Part shown: positions 52,705-61,911 of the stretch, one piece after another
Numbering within the stretch: the stretch's first letter is position 1
How the letters are laid out: every line of letters starts with the position of its first letter
NCBI GenBank assembly: GCA_044226045.1
Contig: JBGAHR010000001.1
Coordinates: 152,801 to 216,800, forward strand
Length of the DNA: 64,000 nt
From: Endoryza sp044226045
Lineage (GTDB): Bacteria > Bacteroidota > Bacteroidia > Chitinophagales > Chitinophagaceae
Direction of reading: 5' to 3'
Program-made: the position numbers and the translations under genes
The notes under the pieces: model-generated
What the model saw: the letters and a program-made list of their open reading frames with translations, nothing else
What the model was told of the DNA's origin: nothing
The model's database searches: none

Positions 52705-54279
52705 ATGAAGAAAGTCCCCGTACAGGTTTGGGTATTTATCGGGTCCCTTGTTTTCTTCCTGCTAACGCTCGCGGAAAACTTCTCCGGGCCTCATGATTCT
52801 ATCACTTATCTCAATGGTATTGTGGATGGCTACCCGCTGGTAAATCAGCATCACCTCCTGTATCACTATGTGGCCTATTGCTGGATGCATTTCTGGCATT
52901 CGCTGTTTCCCTCCGTCAAAAATTTTTATCTCATCGAAAGCTTTTCCGCTTTTTGCGGAAGCTGCAGTCTCATGGTCATCTTCTCATTTTTTTACCATCG
53001 GTTTCGTTTTTCCGTGATAGCCTCGCTGGCTTCCTGTTTGCCGGTAGCATTTTCTTACGGATTCTGGTTTTACAGTATCAATATCGAAGTATATGCGCCG
53101 CCAATATTTTTTATCCTTTACGCATTGTATTTCCTGTCAAAAAATGAACTGAGTCGCAACGACTGGTACAAAGTGATTGCCCTGCACATCCTGGCGATTC
53201 TTTTTCACCAGATCAATATTCTCTTTGCGGTGGTCATTCTATACCGTCTCTGGACAGATCGGAAAAAATTGAACCTTACCCGCTGGCTGGCCTTCTATGC
53301 GGGGGCCGGTGTATTACTGGTGGGAGGCGCTTATTTTATTGTAGGCTGGATCGTGGAAAAGCAAAATACCCTCAGCAGCTGGATTGCCTGGCTGAAAGGG
53401 TATGCCGGCGGAGATACCTATTGGCATAAACTCGATAGCAGTACGCCGATAGATATCGGATACGGGTTCTCGCACGCATTTCTGGGTGGTCATTATATTT
53501 TTCAACTGCCACCGGTTAAGCAAATGCTGAAAACCTCGCTCTCGAACCATTCATTGAGTGATGAACTGTTCCTCGCCAGGTCGATCCCCGAATCGATGGC
53601 TGTTTTCCTCACGATTCTAACCATATTGCTGGCGCTTCTAAGTGCCTACCTGCTTTTTTATTTCCTGCGGAACTATTCTGTTATTCAAAAGAAAACAGGT
53701 CGTATTATCAAGCCCGTGATACTGACGTTCTTTGTGTACAGTATTTTCTTTGTATTCTGGATGCCGGAGATCCTTGAGTTCTGGATCCTGCAAACAGCCC
53801 TCCTGTGGCTGGTGTTGATTGGCACCATGAATCTGGGTGAAAAATGGAAGTCATTAAAACCTTTTCCGACGGCGCTGAGCATAGGATTCCTGCTTTTCTG
53901 CATCAATTATTTCGGAAGTATCCGCTGGATGCAGCACAAGGAGTATGATCTGTATTATGTGAAAACACAACGACTGCAGGAACTGGCGACAGACAAAGAT
54001 GTCATCGTGTTGCAGGAAGGCTGGATCGTAAAGGATTTTCTGCATTATTACACCAGGCTCCAGGTGCTGTCTGTTCCTGAAAAAGATTCTTCCTGGGTAC
54101 CTGTCAATGAAGCGATCAACCGGTCTCTGCAAAATAATGGGAGTATTTTTATCCTTCCTGAAATCAATAACCGGCTGCATGCACCCGATACCCGCTACCT
54201 TGATTCGTTACGGGCTGTTTACAGCAATCGGCTGATACTGGTAAGACCCGCTGATCCGCAGGTCTGGAAAATCCAGTAG
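52705..54279 (+). CDS. Polytopic membrane protein, GT-C/mannosyltransferase-like
   Basis: 524 residues from the ATG at 52705 (an in-frame upstream start at 52648 would overlap the TolC-like gene). About 11 hydrophobic segments, then a soluble C-terminal domain of about 110 residues. The first loop, 'ENFSGPHDSITYLNGIVDGYPLVNQHHLLYHY', resembles the acidic first loop of GT-C enzymes, with Asp and paired His, and the architecture matches uncharacterised glycosyltransferase-like proteins. I do not recognise a specific family. It is the last gene of the rightward exopolysaccharide arm, 31 bp after the TolC-like gene. Confidence 0.65.
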   Translation: MKKVPVQVWVFIGSLVFFLLTLAENFSGPHDSITYLNGIVDGYPLVNQHHLLYHYVAYCWMHFWHSLFPSVKNFYLIESFSAFCGSCSLMVIFSFFYHRFRFSVIASLASCLPVAFSYGFWFYSINIEVYAPPIFFILYALYFLSKNELSRNDWYKVIALHILAILFHQINILFAVVILYRLWTDRKKLNLTRWLAFYAGAGVLLVGGAYFIVGWIVEKQNTLSSWIAWLKGYAGGDTYWHKLDSSTPIDIGYGFSHAFLGGHYIFQLPPVKQMLKTSLSNHSLSDELFLARSIPESMAVFLTILTILLALLSAYLLFYFLRNYSVIQKKTGRIIKPVILTFFVYSIFFVFWMPEILEFWILQTALLWLVLIGTMNLGEKWKSLKPFPTALSIGFLLFCINYFGSIRWMQHKEYDLYYVKTQRLQELATDKDVIVLQEGWIVKDFLHYYTRLQVLSVPEKDSSWVPVNEAINRSLQNNGSIFILPEINNRLHAPDTRYLDSLRAVYSNRLILVRPADPQVWKIQ

Positions 54280-54396
54280 ATTCTTCTTTCATACCGTTCA
54301 CGCCACTTTAACGATTTGCCATCGGCTTGATTTTTATTATATGCAGGCTTTATACGATTTTTGTTCCTGATTGCAATTCAAATACTGAAACGATTC

Positions 54397-55800
54397 ATGT
54401 TGGAAAGATTGACTCCCGCACTGATAGAACAACTTCAATCGATCGTAGGCAGCGAATATGTCTATGTTGACGAAGAGCGACGTTCAAATTATGGTCACGA
54501 CGAAACCGAAAATCTTTTATTTCTTCCGGAAATAGTTATCAGACCCCGGCATGCCGCAGAGGTAAGCCAGGTAATGAAATTGTGTAATGAACATAAAATA
54601 CCGGTAACCCCGAGAGGAGCCGGTACCGGTCTGAGTGGCGGAGCCCTGCCACATGCCGGAGGCATTCTGCTGTCGACCGATCGCATGAATTCCATTCTTC
54701 ACATCGATGAAAGAAACCTCCAGGTAACCACCGAACCCGGTGTGATCACGGAAGTACTGCAGAATGCGGTGAAGGAAAAAGGACTCTTTTATCCACCCGA
54801 TCCCAGTAGCCGGGGTTCCTGTTTCATCGGGGGAAATATTGCTGAAAACAGTGGTGGCCCGAAAGCGGTAAAGTATGGAGTTGTGAGAGACTATGTACTC
54901 AATCTCGAACTGGTTTTGCCGAATGGGGAAATCATCTGGACCGGTGCCAATGTATTAAAGAATTCAACCGGTTACAATCTCACGCAGCTGGTGGTGGGTA
55001 GCGAGGGTACATTAGGCATCGTTACCAAAATCGTGCTGAAACTGGTTCCTTTTCCGCGATATGATTTACTGATGCTGGCGCCTTTTCGTTCCCTGGAGAA
55101 AGCCAGTGAAGCAGTGAGTGCCATCTTCAGGGCCGGCTTCACACCCAGCGCTCTGGAACTGGTGGAGATCGATGCTTTAAAGATTGTCAGCGAAATGGTA
55201 GACAGTTCTGCCGTACCGGTCAACGATGATATCGCTGCTCATCTGATCATTGAAGTCGACGGCAACCAGGCCGACGTACTGATGAACGAAATGGAGGCTA
55301 TTGCAGGTTTGCTCGCCGAATATGATGCGGGCGAATTGTTTTTTGCTGACGATGCCCAGCAGAAAGCCGAGTTGTGGAAATTGAGACGCAGGGTGGCAGA
55401 GGCCGTAAAGATTGCCGGTTATACCATTGAGGAAGATACCGTAGTGCCGAGAGCAGAACTTCCCGCGTTGATCCGCGCAGTAAAAGAGCTGGGAAATAAA
55501 AACCAATTCAAAGCCGTTTGTTACGGACATGCGGGTGATGGAAACCTGCACATCCGCATTAAAAAGGAAGGAACGCCGAACAGTTATGGCGACGCGGATA
55601 TGGAGCGATCCTTAAGAGAGTTGTTTGTGATTGTAAAAAGCCTCGGCGGCACCATCAGTGGCGAACATGGCATCGGCCTCATTCAGAAAAAATATATGGA
55701 CGTGGTGGCCGACCCCGTAACGCTGGCCATCATGAAAGGAATTAAAAGAACATTTGACCCGAACAATATCATGAATCCGGGTAAAATTTTCGATTTATAA
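54397..55800 (+). CDS. glcD: FAD-linked 2-hydroxyacid oxidase/dehydrogenase (GlcD-like)
   Basis: 467 residues from ATG at 54397 (an in-frame upstream start at 54361 is less likely). FAD_binding_4 domain about 30-190 with 'TPRGAGTGLSGGALP' and 'GGNIAENSGGPKAVKYGVVRDYVL', then the FAD-oxidase C domain with 'VCYGHAGDGNLHIRI' and 'GGTISGEHGIGLIQKKYM' and the terminal 'KRTFDPNNIMNPGKIF'. Oxidises glycolate or D-lactate-type 2-hydroxyacids. GlcE/GlcF partners are not adjacent, so it may be a stand-alone D-lactate dehydrogenase-type enzyme; the exact substrate is open. Confidence 0.9.
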   Translation: MLERLTPALIEQLQSIVGSEYVYVDEERRSNYGHDETENLLFLPEIVIRPRHAAEVSQVMKLCNEHKIPVTPRGAGTGLSGGALPHAGGILLSTDRMNSILHIDERNLQVTTEPGVITEVLQNAVKEKGLFYPPDPSSRGSCFIGGNIAENSGGPKAVKYGVVRDYVLNLELVLPNGEIIWTGANVLKNSTGYNLTQLVVGSEGTLGIVTKIVLKLVPFPRYDLLMLAPFRSLEKASEAVSAIFRAGFTPSALELVEIDALKIVSEMVDSSAVPVNDDIAAHLIIEVDGNQADVLMNEMEAIAGLLAEYDAGELFFADDAQQKAELWKLRRRVAEAVKIAGYTIEEDTVVPRAELPALIRAVKELGNKNQFKAVCYGHAGDGNLHIRIKKEGTPNSYGDADMERSLRELFVIVKSLGGTISGEHGIGLIQKKYMDVVADPVTLAIMKGIKRTFDPNNIMNPGKIFDL

Positions 55801-55816
55801 AGACAAATCATCATCT

Positions 55817-56428
55817 ATGAAGAAAACAGGGATGTTGGCGGTATTGTTACTTTGCCTGGTTGCCGCCCATGCGCAGTATGAAGAAACAGAAAAGAAGGGT
55901 TTTCAAAAAGAAAACCTGTTCACCGGAGGCAGCATATCACTTTCATTTTTTAACGGCACCTTTATCATTGGTGGCAACCCGGTATTCGGGTATCGGCTGG
56001 CCAATTGGGTGGATGCAGGAGTTGTGGTGAATTACCAGTACACCGGAATCCGGGATTATTTTACCACGGGCGACAAGTTAAAACAGAACATCTTCGGGGG
56101 AGGCGTATTCACTCGTCTGTACCCTGTGCGTTTTATTTTTGCCCAGGCCCAGTTCGAACACAATTTCATCAACAACAAATACGATCCCGCGCCCAATTCG
56201 GGGATCACGCTTTCAAAAGACAAAACATCCGCCAATAGTTTTCTGATCGGCGGAGGGTATACTTCGGGAAGAGCGCCTGATGGCAGAAGCCCGTTTTTTT
56301 ATTTGTCCCTGTTGTTTGATGTATCAGGCAACAAGAATTCGCCCTATGTAGATAACCAGGGCAGGAGTGTTCCGGTGATTCGTGCAGGGTTTAATATCCC
56401 ATTGTTCCAGGGCAAAGGAGGATTTTAA
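55817..56428 (+). CDS. Predicted small outer-membrane beta-barrel protein
   Basis: 203 residues with a signal peptide (1-19, 'AAHAQ'). Alternating short hydrophobic strands ('GGSISLSFFNGTFIIGGNPVFGYRLANWVDAGVVVNYQY') and turn residues suggest an eight-stranded barrel, ending in a strand ('VIRAGFNIPLF') before a short tail. It follows glcD by 16 bp. Its last 4 bp overlap the convergent LOG-family gene. No specific family recognised; function unknown. Confidence 0.75.
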   Translation: MKKTGMLAVLLLCLVAAHAQYEETEKKGFQKENLFTGGSISLSFFNGTFIIGGNPVFGYRLANWVDAGVVVNYQYTGIRDYFTTGDKLKQNIFGGGVFTRLYPVRFIFAQAQFEHNFINNKYDPAPNSGITLSKDKTSANSFLIGGGYTSGRAPDGRSPFFYLSLLFDVSGNKNSPYVDNQGRSVPVIRAGFNIPLFQGKGGF

Positions 56429-56964
56429 CCGATTCTGTTGAAGATTTCCACTGGTGTCTGACACACGATGATCCGATCGGAGATCTGTTCGTAAAGCAGA
56501 CCTTCTTTTTGTGCATGTTGCAAATGCGCGATCAGGTGGTTGTAGTATCCCGCAGAGTTTAACAGGTAGATCTTTTTGTTGTGGATCTTTAACTGGTTCC
56601 AGGTAAGCATTTCAAAAAATTCATCGAGTGTACCGAAACCGCCGGGCATTACAATGGCCGCGTCGCAGAGGTCGTACATCATTTTTTTCCGGGCATGCAT
56701 ATCGGGTACTACTGCCAGTTCGGTGAGACCTTTGTGTTCCCTTTCCCATTCAATGAGCAATTTAGGTATCACTCCAATGATATGACCTCCATGGGCCAGG
56801 CAGGCATTGGCGATTTCTCCCATCAGCCCCACATTGCCACCACCGTAAATGAGTTTGAGTTTCAGTGCGGCAATCAGTTTGCCCAATTCACCGGCATGTT
56901 GTTGATAAAGGGGATTGTTTCCATACTGAGAGGCGCAAAAAACAGCCACTGATTCAATGTTCAT
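56425..56964 (-). CDS. LOG-family phosphoribohydrolase (TIGR00730)
   Basis: 179-residue Rossmann-like protein. 'LKLIYGGGNVGLMGEIANA' and the 'MPGGFGTLDEFFEMLTW' motif define the LOG (lonely guy) family, members of which cleave the N-glycosidic bond of nucleoside 5'-monophosphates (cytokinin riboside or AMP). Full length. The start is ATG, close to the divergent symporter at 57048. A second, longer LOG protein lies 1.7 kb away at 58656. Confidence 0.92.
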   Translation of the reverse strand: MNIESVAVFCASQYGNNPLYQQHAGELGKLIAALKLKLIYGGGNVGLMGEIANACLAHGGHIIGVIPKLLIEWEREHKGLTELAVVPDMHARKKMMYDLCDAAIVMPGGFGTLDEFFEMLTWNQLKIHNKKIYLLNSAGYYNHLIAHLQHAQKEGLLYEQISDRIIVCQTPVEIFNRIG

Positions 56965-57047
56965 AGGTAAGTATTGGAGGTAAATGTCAGTTATTATTTT
57001 TTCATTACTTTGAAACCTGAATCGAAAGTAATAATTAAAATCAACTT

Positions 57048-58571
57048 ATGTCTCCAGGCCTGTTATTTGGTTTTGTGATCGGATATTTTGTTTTATTGTT
57101 GGCGGTAGCCTGGCTTACCAGCCGTAATTCCAATAATGAGTCGTTTTTTATTGGCAACCGGAACAGCAACTGGATGCTGGTGGCCTTTGGCATGATCGGG
57201 ACTTCCTTAAGCGGGGTCACTTTTGTGAGTGTACCCGGAGGCGTGGGTAGTGGTAATTTCTATTACTTCCAGGTGGTGCTGGGTTATCTCCTCGGATATG
57301 CTGTCATCGCCTTTGTACTGATTCCCCTGTACTACCGGTTGAATGTAACCAGTATTTACACTTACCTGGAAAGACGCCTCGGCATCAATGCCCATAAAGC
57401 AGGCGCCTTCTTTTTTATCCTTTCCCGCACCGTGGGAGCAACGGCCAGGCTTTACCTGGTGATTAATATTCTGCAAACCTTTATACTCGACCAGTTGGGC
57501 GTTCATTTTATTGTAACGGCCCTGGTCATCTTATTGATGATCCTGCTCTATACCTTCGAGGGCGGAGTAAAAACCATCATTTATACCGACACGCTGCAAA
57601 CCTCCGGAATGCTGATCGGACTGGTGGTATGCATCATTGTTATCCTGAAATCGCTGGGAACGGATTTTTCCGGGGCATTATCCCTCATGCACGAAAAAGG
57701 ATTCAGTAAAATCATCAATACAGATGTCAAATCAGGCTCGTTCCTGCTCAAACACCTGCTCGGCGGTATGTTTATAGCCATCGCCATGACCGGGCTCGAC
57801 CAGGAAATGATGCAGAAAAACATAAGTGTGAAAACCATGAAGGATTCGCAGAAAAACATTATGACTTTTTCTGCTGTTTTGCTCGTGGTGAATTACCTCT
57901 TCCTGGTACTGGGCGGAATTTTATATCTGTATGCGGCCAACAAGGGAATCAATGTGCCGCCCGATGACCTGTTCCCTACAGTAGCCCTGAGCGATGCTTT
58001 CAGTGGAACCATCGGCGTGATATTTATCATTGCCCTGATCTCGGCGCTGTTTCCAAGCGTGGACGGTGCGATCACTTCGCTGACCAGCTGTTTCTGCATC
58101 GATATCCTGAATCTTCATAAATCACAGGCCGACGAAAAAGCGAATAAGCGTACCCGTTTGAAAGTGCATTTCACCTTTGCCTTTGTGTTTTTTATCATGG
58201 TGTTGTTGTTCAAGGCGATCAATGACAAGCTGATCATCGACTTTATTTTGAAGTTTGCGGGCATCACTTATGGCCCCTTGCTGGGATTGTTTGCATTTGG
58301 TATACTCACGAAGAAAGAACTGAAGGGTAACCTGATCTGGTCGGTTTGTATTATCGCTCCGTTACTGGCGCTGGCACTCGATGTGTTGAGCAGCCCGGAA
58401 TGGTACGAAAAGAAATTGCATGTTGAATTGGGGCTGAAAGAACTGTCGGACAAGCTGTTTGATGGTTATAAGATAGGTAATGAACTGATCCTGATAAACG
58501 GTATTCTCACCTTCCTGGGGCTGTTAAGCATTTCTAAAAAAAGTGAATCGCTGCAAACTAAAACAGGCTAA
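57048..58571 (+). CDS. Sodium:solute symporter (SSS family)
   Basis: 507-residue Na+-coupled transporter. 'FFIGNRNSNWMLVAFGMIGTSLSGVTFVSVPG' covers the first-core-helix signature, then 'YTYLERRLG' and 'YTFEGGVKTIIYTDTLQ'. It is not close to the other two symporters in the window. Neighbours (LOG genes, O-methyltransferase) give no substrate hint. A possible -7-like TTACTTTG lies at 57005-57012. A hairpin at 58591-58625 follows. Confidence 0.93.
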   Translation: MSPGLLFGFVIGYFVLLLAVAWLTSRNSNNESFFIGNRNSNWMLVAFGMIGTSLSGVTFVSVPGGVGSGNFYYFQVVLGYLLGYAVIAFVLIPLYYRLNVTSIYTYLERRLGINAHKAGAFFFILSRTVGATARLYLVINILQTFILDQLGVHFIVTALVILLMILLYTFEGGVKTIIYTDTLQTSGMLIGLVVCIIVILKSLGTDFSGALSLMHEKGFSKIINTDVKSGSFLLKHLLGGMFIAIAMTGLDQEMMQKNISVKTMKDSQKNIMTFSAVLLVVNYLFLVLGGILYLYAANKGINVPPDDLFPTVALSDAFSGTIGVIFIIALISALFPSVDGAITSLTSCFCIDILNLHKSQADEKANKRTRLKVHFTFAFVFFIMVLLFKAINDKLIIDFILKFAGITYGPLLGLFAFGILTKKELKGNLIWSVCIIAPLLALALDVLSSPEWYEKKLHVELGLKELSDKLFDGYKIGNELILINGILTFLGLLSISKKSESLQTKTG

Positions 58572-58590
58572 CAATCGTTTTAACAAGCAG

Positions 58591-58627
58591 ATGCCATCCG
58601 TTATCGCAAAGCGACAGGGTGGCATTT
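58591..58627 (+). terminator. Hairpin terminator after the third symporter gene
   Basis: Outer stem ATGCCATCC / GGGTGGCAT (one G-T pair) enclosing an inner TCGC/GCGA hairpin, followed by TTATT. Only a weak T run. Confidence 0.6.
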
Positions 58628-58655
58628 ATTGTCTGAACCCTTTAATAACGTGAGT

Positions 58656-59354
58656 ATGAATGACACGATCAAGTTAAGCAAGCAGAGAAGATGGTCAGAA
58701 TCTAAAGCACATTCCAGTTGGCAGATCTTTAAAATTATGGCGGAGTTTGTTGATGGCTTTGAAGCACTCGCCAAAATAGGACCCTGCATCTCTATTTTCG
58801 GATCCGCGCGAACAAAGCCCGGAGATCCCTATTATGAACTGACGACAGAGATTTCAAAAAGACTTTCAGAAGAAGGATTTGGTATCATTTCCGGTGGCGG
58901 ACCAGGTATCATGGAAGCGGCCAACAAAGGGGCGCAACTCGGAGGAGGAAAGTCTGTCGGATTGAATATCGAACTGCCTTTTGAGCAACAGGCTAATCCA
59001 TATATCGACCGCGATGCCAGTCTTCATTTCGATTATTTCTTCGTAAGAAAGACCCTGTTTACCAAATACTCCCAGGGATTTGTGATGATGCCCGGTGGTT
59101 TTGGTACGATGGATGAGTTTTTCGAAGTGGCCACCCTCATCCAGACCGGAAAGATGTTGCAGGTTCCTTTGATACTTGTCAGCACTTCCTATTGGGGCGG
59201 TCTGATGGACTGGCTCAAAAAGACCATGCTCGAAAAAGAAAGCTACATTTCCGAGGCAGATCTCGATCTGCTGAAAGTGGCAGATACCCCCGAACAGGTA
59301 GTTGAGCATGTGCTGAATTTCTACACCAAGCATCCTTTGCAGCCAAACTTCTAA
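58656..59354 (+). CDS. LOG-family protein, larger form (TIGR00730)
   Basis: 232 residues from ATG at 58656 (an in-frame TTG at 58629 lies within the terminator region). An N-terminal helical extension of about 40 residues precedes 'PCISIFGSARTKPGDPYYEL', then 'GIISGGGPGIMEAANKGA' and 'MMPGGFGTMDEFFEVATL', the LOG motif. The longer class is often annotated as an AMP nucleosidase-like or lysine decarboxylase-like Rossmann protein; true lysine decarboxylase activity is not expected. Complements the 179-residue paralogue nearby. Confidence 0.9.
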   Translation: MNDTIKLSKQRRWSESKAHSSWQIFKIMAEFVDGFEALAKIGPCISIFGSARTKPGDPYYELTTEISKRLSEEGFGIISGGGPGIMEAANKGAQLGGGKSVGLNIELPFEQQANPYIDRDASLHFDYFFVRKTLFTKYSQGFVMMPGGFGTMDEFFEVATLIQTGKMLQVPLILVSTSYWGGLMDWLKKTMLEKESYISEADLDLLKVADTPEQVVEHVLNFYTKHPLQPNF

Positions 59355-59400
59355 TATAGTTACAATGCGTCCATGGCAGGCACTGAACGTTTTATAAACG

Positions 59401-59408
59401 TATCTTTG
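59401..59408 (+). promoter_or_regulatory. Consensus -7 element of the O-methyltransferase gene
   Basis: TATCTTTG, a full match to TAnnTTTG, lies 14 bp before the TTG start at 59423. The -33 region is weak (TGAAC around 59376). The implied leader is only about 10 nt. Confidence 0.55.
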
Positions 59409-59422
59409 TACAAACTCTTGCT

Positions 59423-60061
59423 TTGGACCTTGTAAACCTATTGGCGCAGGCCTATTCGGAGAAATACACCTCAAGCCCGGATCTGGTATTGGAGGAACTG
59501 GCAGACCGGACTTATCAAACGCACCCCCAGTCTCACATGCTTAGCGGGAAGGTGCAGGGCCGTCTGCTTGAGATGATCTCCTGTATGATTCAGCCCCGGC
59601 GGGTGCTGGAAATCGGCACTTTTACCGGTTACAGCGCACTTTGCCTCGCCAAGGGCTTACCTAAAGACGGTTTATTGCATACCATCGAAGTACGGGAACA
59701 GGAAGCCGAGGTCGCACGGTCTTATTTTAAGCTTTCTGTTTGGCAGGATCAGATAATTTTGCATTTAGGAAATGCGTTAGAGATTATTCCCGGGTTAGAG
59801 GAAACCTGGGATCTGGTGTTTATTGATGCCGATAAGGTCCATTATATTGACTATTACCGGTTAGTGCTGCCGAAACTTCGACCCGGAGGTATCATTTTAG
59901 CCGATAATGTCCTCTTTCACGGTGAAGTGCTGCAGGAATCGGTAAAAGGAAAAAATGCCAAAGCCATCCAGGAATTCAATGACTGGGTGATGCAGGATGA
60001 TTCGGTGGAAAAAGTGTTGCTGACAGTTCGGGATGGTCTATACTTAATTCGGAAAAAATAA
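59423..60061 (+). CDS. SAM-dependent O-methyltransferase (COMT-like, metal-dependent)
   Basis: A 212-residue class I methyltransferase of the catechol O-methyltransferase/YrrM-type family. 'VLEIGTFTGYSALCLAKGLP' binds SAM; 'DLVFIDADKVHYIDYY' supplies metal-binding Asp; 'GGIILADNVLFHGEVL' supplies the second metal ligands. The start is TTG at 59423; no ATG occurs before the conserved N-terminal helix, and the promoter -7 element is immediately upstream. Substrate unknown. The glucosaminidase gene follows by 6 bp. Confidence 0.9.
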   Translation: MDLVNLLAQAYSEKYTSSPDLVLEELADRTYQTHPQSHMLSGKVQGRLLEMISCMIQPRRVLEIGTFTGYSALCLAKGLPKDGLLHTIEVREQEAEVARSYFKLSVWQDQIILHLGNALEIIPGLEETWDLVFIDADKVHYIDYYRLVLPKLRPGGIILADNVLFHGEVLQESVKGKNAKAIQEFNDWVMQDDSVEKVLLTVRDGLYLIRKK

Positions 60062-60067
60062 TAGGGA

Positions 60068-61306
60068 ATGCGGAGGAAACTATCAGGATTATTAGGGTTG
60101 TTTTTTATGGTTGCTGTTGCCATGGCGCAGAATAACCCCGCTGTAATCGAGTATATCAATACCTATAAGCAGCTGGCTATCGAAGAGATGCTTAGAACCG
60201 GTGTGCCGGCTTCCATTACGCTGGCACAGGGAATACATGAAACCGAAGCCGGAAGAAGCGACCTGGTACTGCGTTCCAACAACCACTTTGGCATCAAGTG
60301 CAAAACCGGCTGGAATGGCGACAAAGTATACCATGATGATGACGCAAAAGGAGAGTGCTTTCGAAGCTACGCCAGCGCGAATGAATCTTATATTGATCAC
60401 TCCAATTTTCTGAAAGTCAGCAGACGATACGCCTTCCTGATTGAGCTGTACCCGGTAGACTATAAAGGGTGGGCCTATGGATTGAAGAAGGCAGGCTATG
60501 CTACCAATATCAAATATTCCCAGATTCTCATCAAATACATCGAAGATTACAACCTGCAACAATATTCGCTTATTGCTCTGGGTAAGCTTTCGCCCGAACA
60601 GGAAATCCTGGTGGGCAATACTGGCAAACCGACTACTGAAACATCTGCAATCAGCCAGCCAGGGCCTCATATTCAGGAACCGCCTGTTCTGGCTGAACCG
60701 AGCTATCCGCAAGGAGAATTTACGATCAATCGAACAAAAGTTGTTTATGCCGCCGCCGGCACCTCCTTACTGGCGCTGGCAGAGAAATATGATATCAGCA
60801 TTGGAAGGCTGCTCGATTTCAATGACCTCGATCAGGAAGATGTTCTGATTCAGGGTCAGTTGATTTTTTTGCAACGCAAAAGAAAAACCGGTTCCAACGC
60901 CTATCATGTGGTGGAACCCGGAGAAAGCCTGTACATCATCAGTCAACGCGAAGGAGTAAGACTGGAATCGCTTCAACAGCTCAATGGTTTGGAAAAGCAT
61001 ATGCAACCCGCTGTGGGAGAAAAAATATATCTCCAAAGCGCCGCTCCTGCCACTCCCAAACTGCAGGAAACAGTCGTTGATCAGCCTGCGCCAAATACCA
61101 GAACCGAAGAGGTGGTCAATAACACCGAAAAGCCGGCAGAGAAAACCGGTTTAACGGTTATCAGGCGACATGTGGTGAAAGCCCGGGAAACCTTATATGG
61201 AATTGCCAAAACGTATAATACGACCACCGGGAAGATCATGGAATGGAATAATTTGAAAAATACGGAACTGAGAAAAGGGCAGGAACTGATCATCTATAAA
61301 AATTAA
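60068..61306 (+). CDS. Secreted glucosaminidase with LysM repeats
   Basis: 412 residues: signal peptide (1-20), GH73-like glucosaminidase domain (about 24-165) with 'TLAQGIHETEAGRS' (Glu58 as probable catalytic acid) and 'NNHFGIKCKTGW', then three LysM-like modules at about 230-275 (first diverged), 280-325 ('YHVVEPGESLYIISQREGV') and 366-411 ('RHVVKARETLYGIAKTYNTT'). Cleaves peptidoglycan glycan strands in the periplasm and binds them via LysM. A good GGA ribosome-site-like stretch precedes the ATG. Co-transcribed with the methyltransferase and probably hpt, 3 bp later. Confidence 0.92.
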   Translation: MRRKLSGLLGLFFMVAVAMAQNNPAVIEYINTYKQLAIEEMLRTGVPASITLAQGIHETEAGRSDLVLRSNNHFGIKCKTGWNGDKVYHDDDAKGECFRSYASANESYIDHSNFLKVSRRYAFLIELYPVDYKGWAYGLKKAGYATNIKYSQILIKYIEDYNLQQYSLIALGKLSPEQEILVGNTGKPTTETSAISQPGPHIQEPPVLAEPSYPQGEFTINRTKVVYAAAGTSLLALAEKYDISIGRLLDFNDLDQEDVLIQGQLIFLQRKRKTGSNAYHVVEPGESLYIISQREGVRLESLQQLNGLEKHMQPAVGEKIYLQSAAPATPKLQETVVDQPAPNTRTEEVVNNTEKPAEKTGLTVIRRHVVKARETLYGIAKTYNTTTGKIMEWNNLKNTELRKGQELIIYKN

Positions 61307-61309
61307 CGT

Positions 61310-61849
61310 ATGCAGTTAATACGTGTACACGATAAACAATTTGAACCATACCTCACTGCTGAAGAAATTGCTTCCCGGATAAAAATGGTGGCGCACCAGA
61401 TCAATGAAGATTATGCCGACAAAAAACCACTTTTCATCGCCATTCTGAACGGATCTTTCATGTTTGCTTCCGATCTGTTCAAGGAAATCAATATCGACGC
61501 TGAAATCTGTTTTATCAAGCTCGCCTCCTATAAGGGAACCAAATCCACCGGCCATGTTATTACAGCCATCGGACTGGATATGGATATCATTGGCAGAGAC
61601 ATTATCATTATTGAAGACATAGTAGATACTGGTAAAACGCTGAGTGAGTTTTTACCACAGATTTTTCATCAGCAGCCGGCTTCAGTCAAGATCGTTGCGT
61701 TGTTGCACAAACCGGATGCAACCGTGTATCCGATCAAGATTGACTATCTCGGTTTTACCATTCCAAACAAATTTGTGGTTGGTTATGGACTCGATTACGA
61801 TGGGCTGGGAAGAAATATCCGGGAAATATACCGGTTGAAGGAATCGTGA
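61310..61849 (+). CDS. hpt: Hypoxanthine phosphoribosyltransferase
   Basis: 179-residue purine-salvage enzyme that makes IMP/GMP from hypoxanthine/guanine and PRPP. The PRPP motif is 'IIIIEDIVDTGKTLSEF'; 'LLHKPDATVYPIKIDYLGFTIPNKFVVGYGLDYDGLGR' is the characteristic C-terminal region (motifs overlap). It starts 3 bp after the glucosaminidase stop, so it is in the same transcript. Confidence 0.95.
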   Translation: MQLIRVHDKQFEPYLTAEEIASRIKMVAHQINEDYADKKPLFIAILNGSFMFASDLFKEINIDAEICFIKLASYKGTKSTGHVITAIGLDMDIIGRDIIIIEDIVDTGKTLSEFLPQIFHQQPASVKIVALLHKPDATVYPIKIDYLGFTIPNKFVVGYGLDYDGLGRNIREIYRLKES

Positions 61850-61911
61850 TCATCGGAGACTTAGGTAAACCCTGTTTTCACATACTGGTAACCCATATCT
61901 GAATTATCCAA

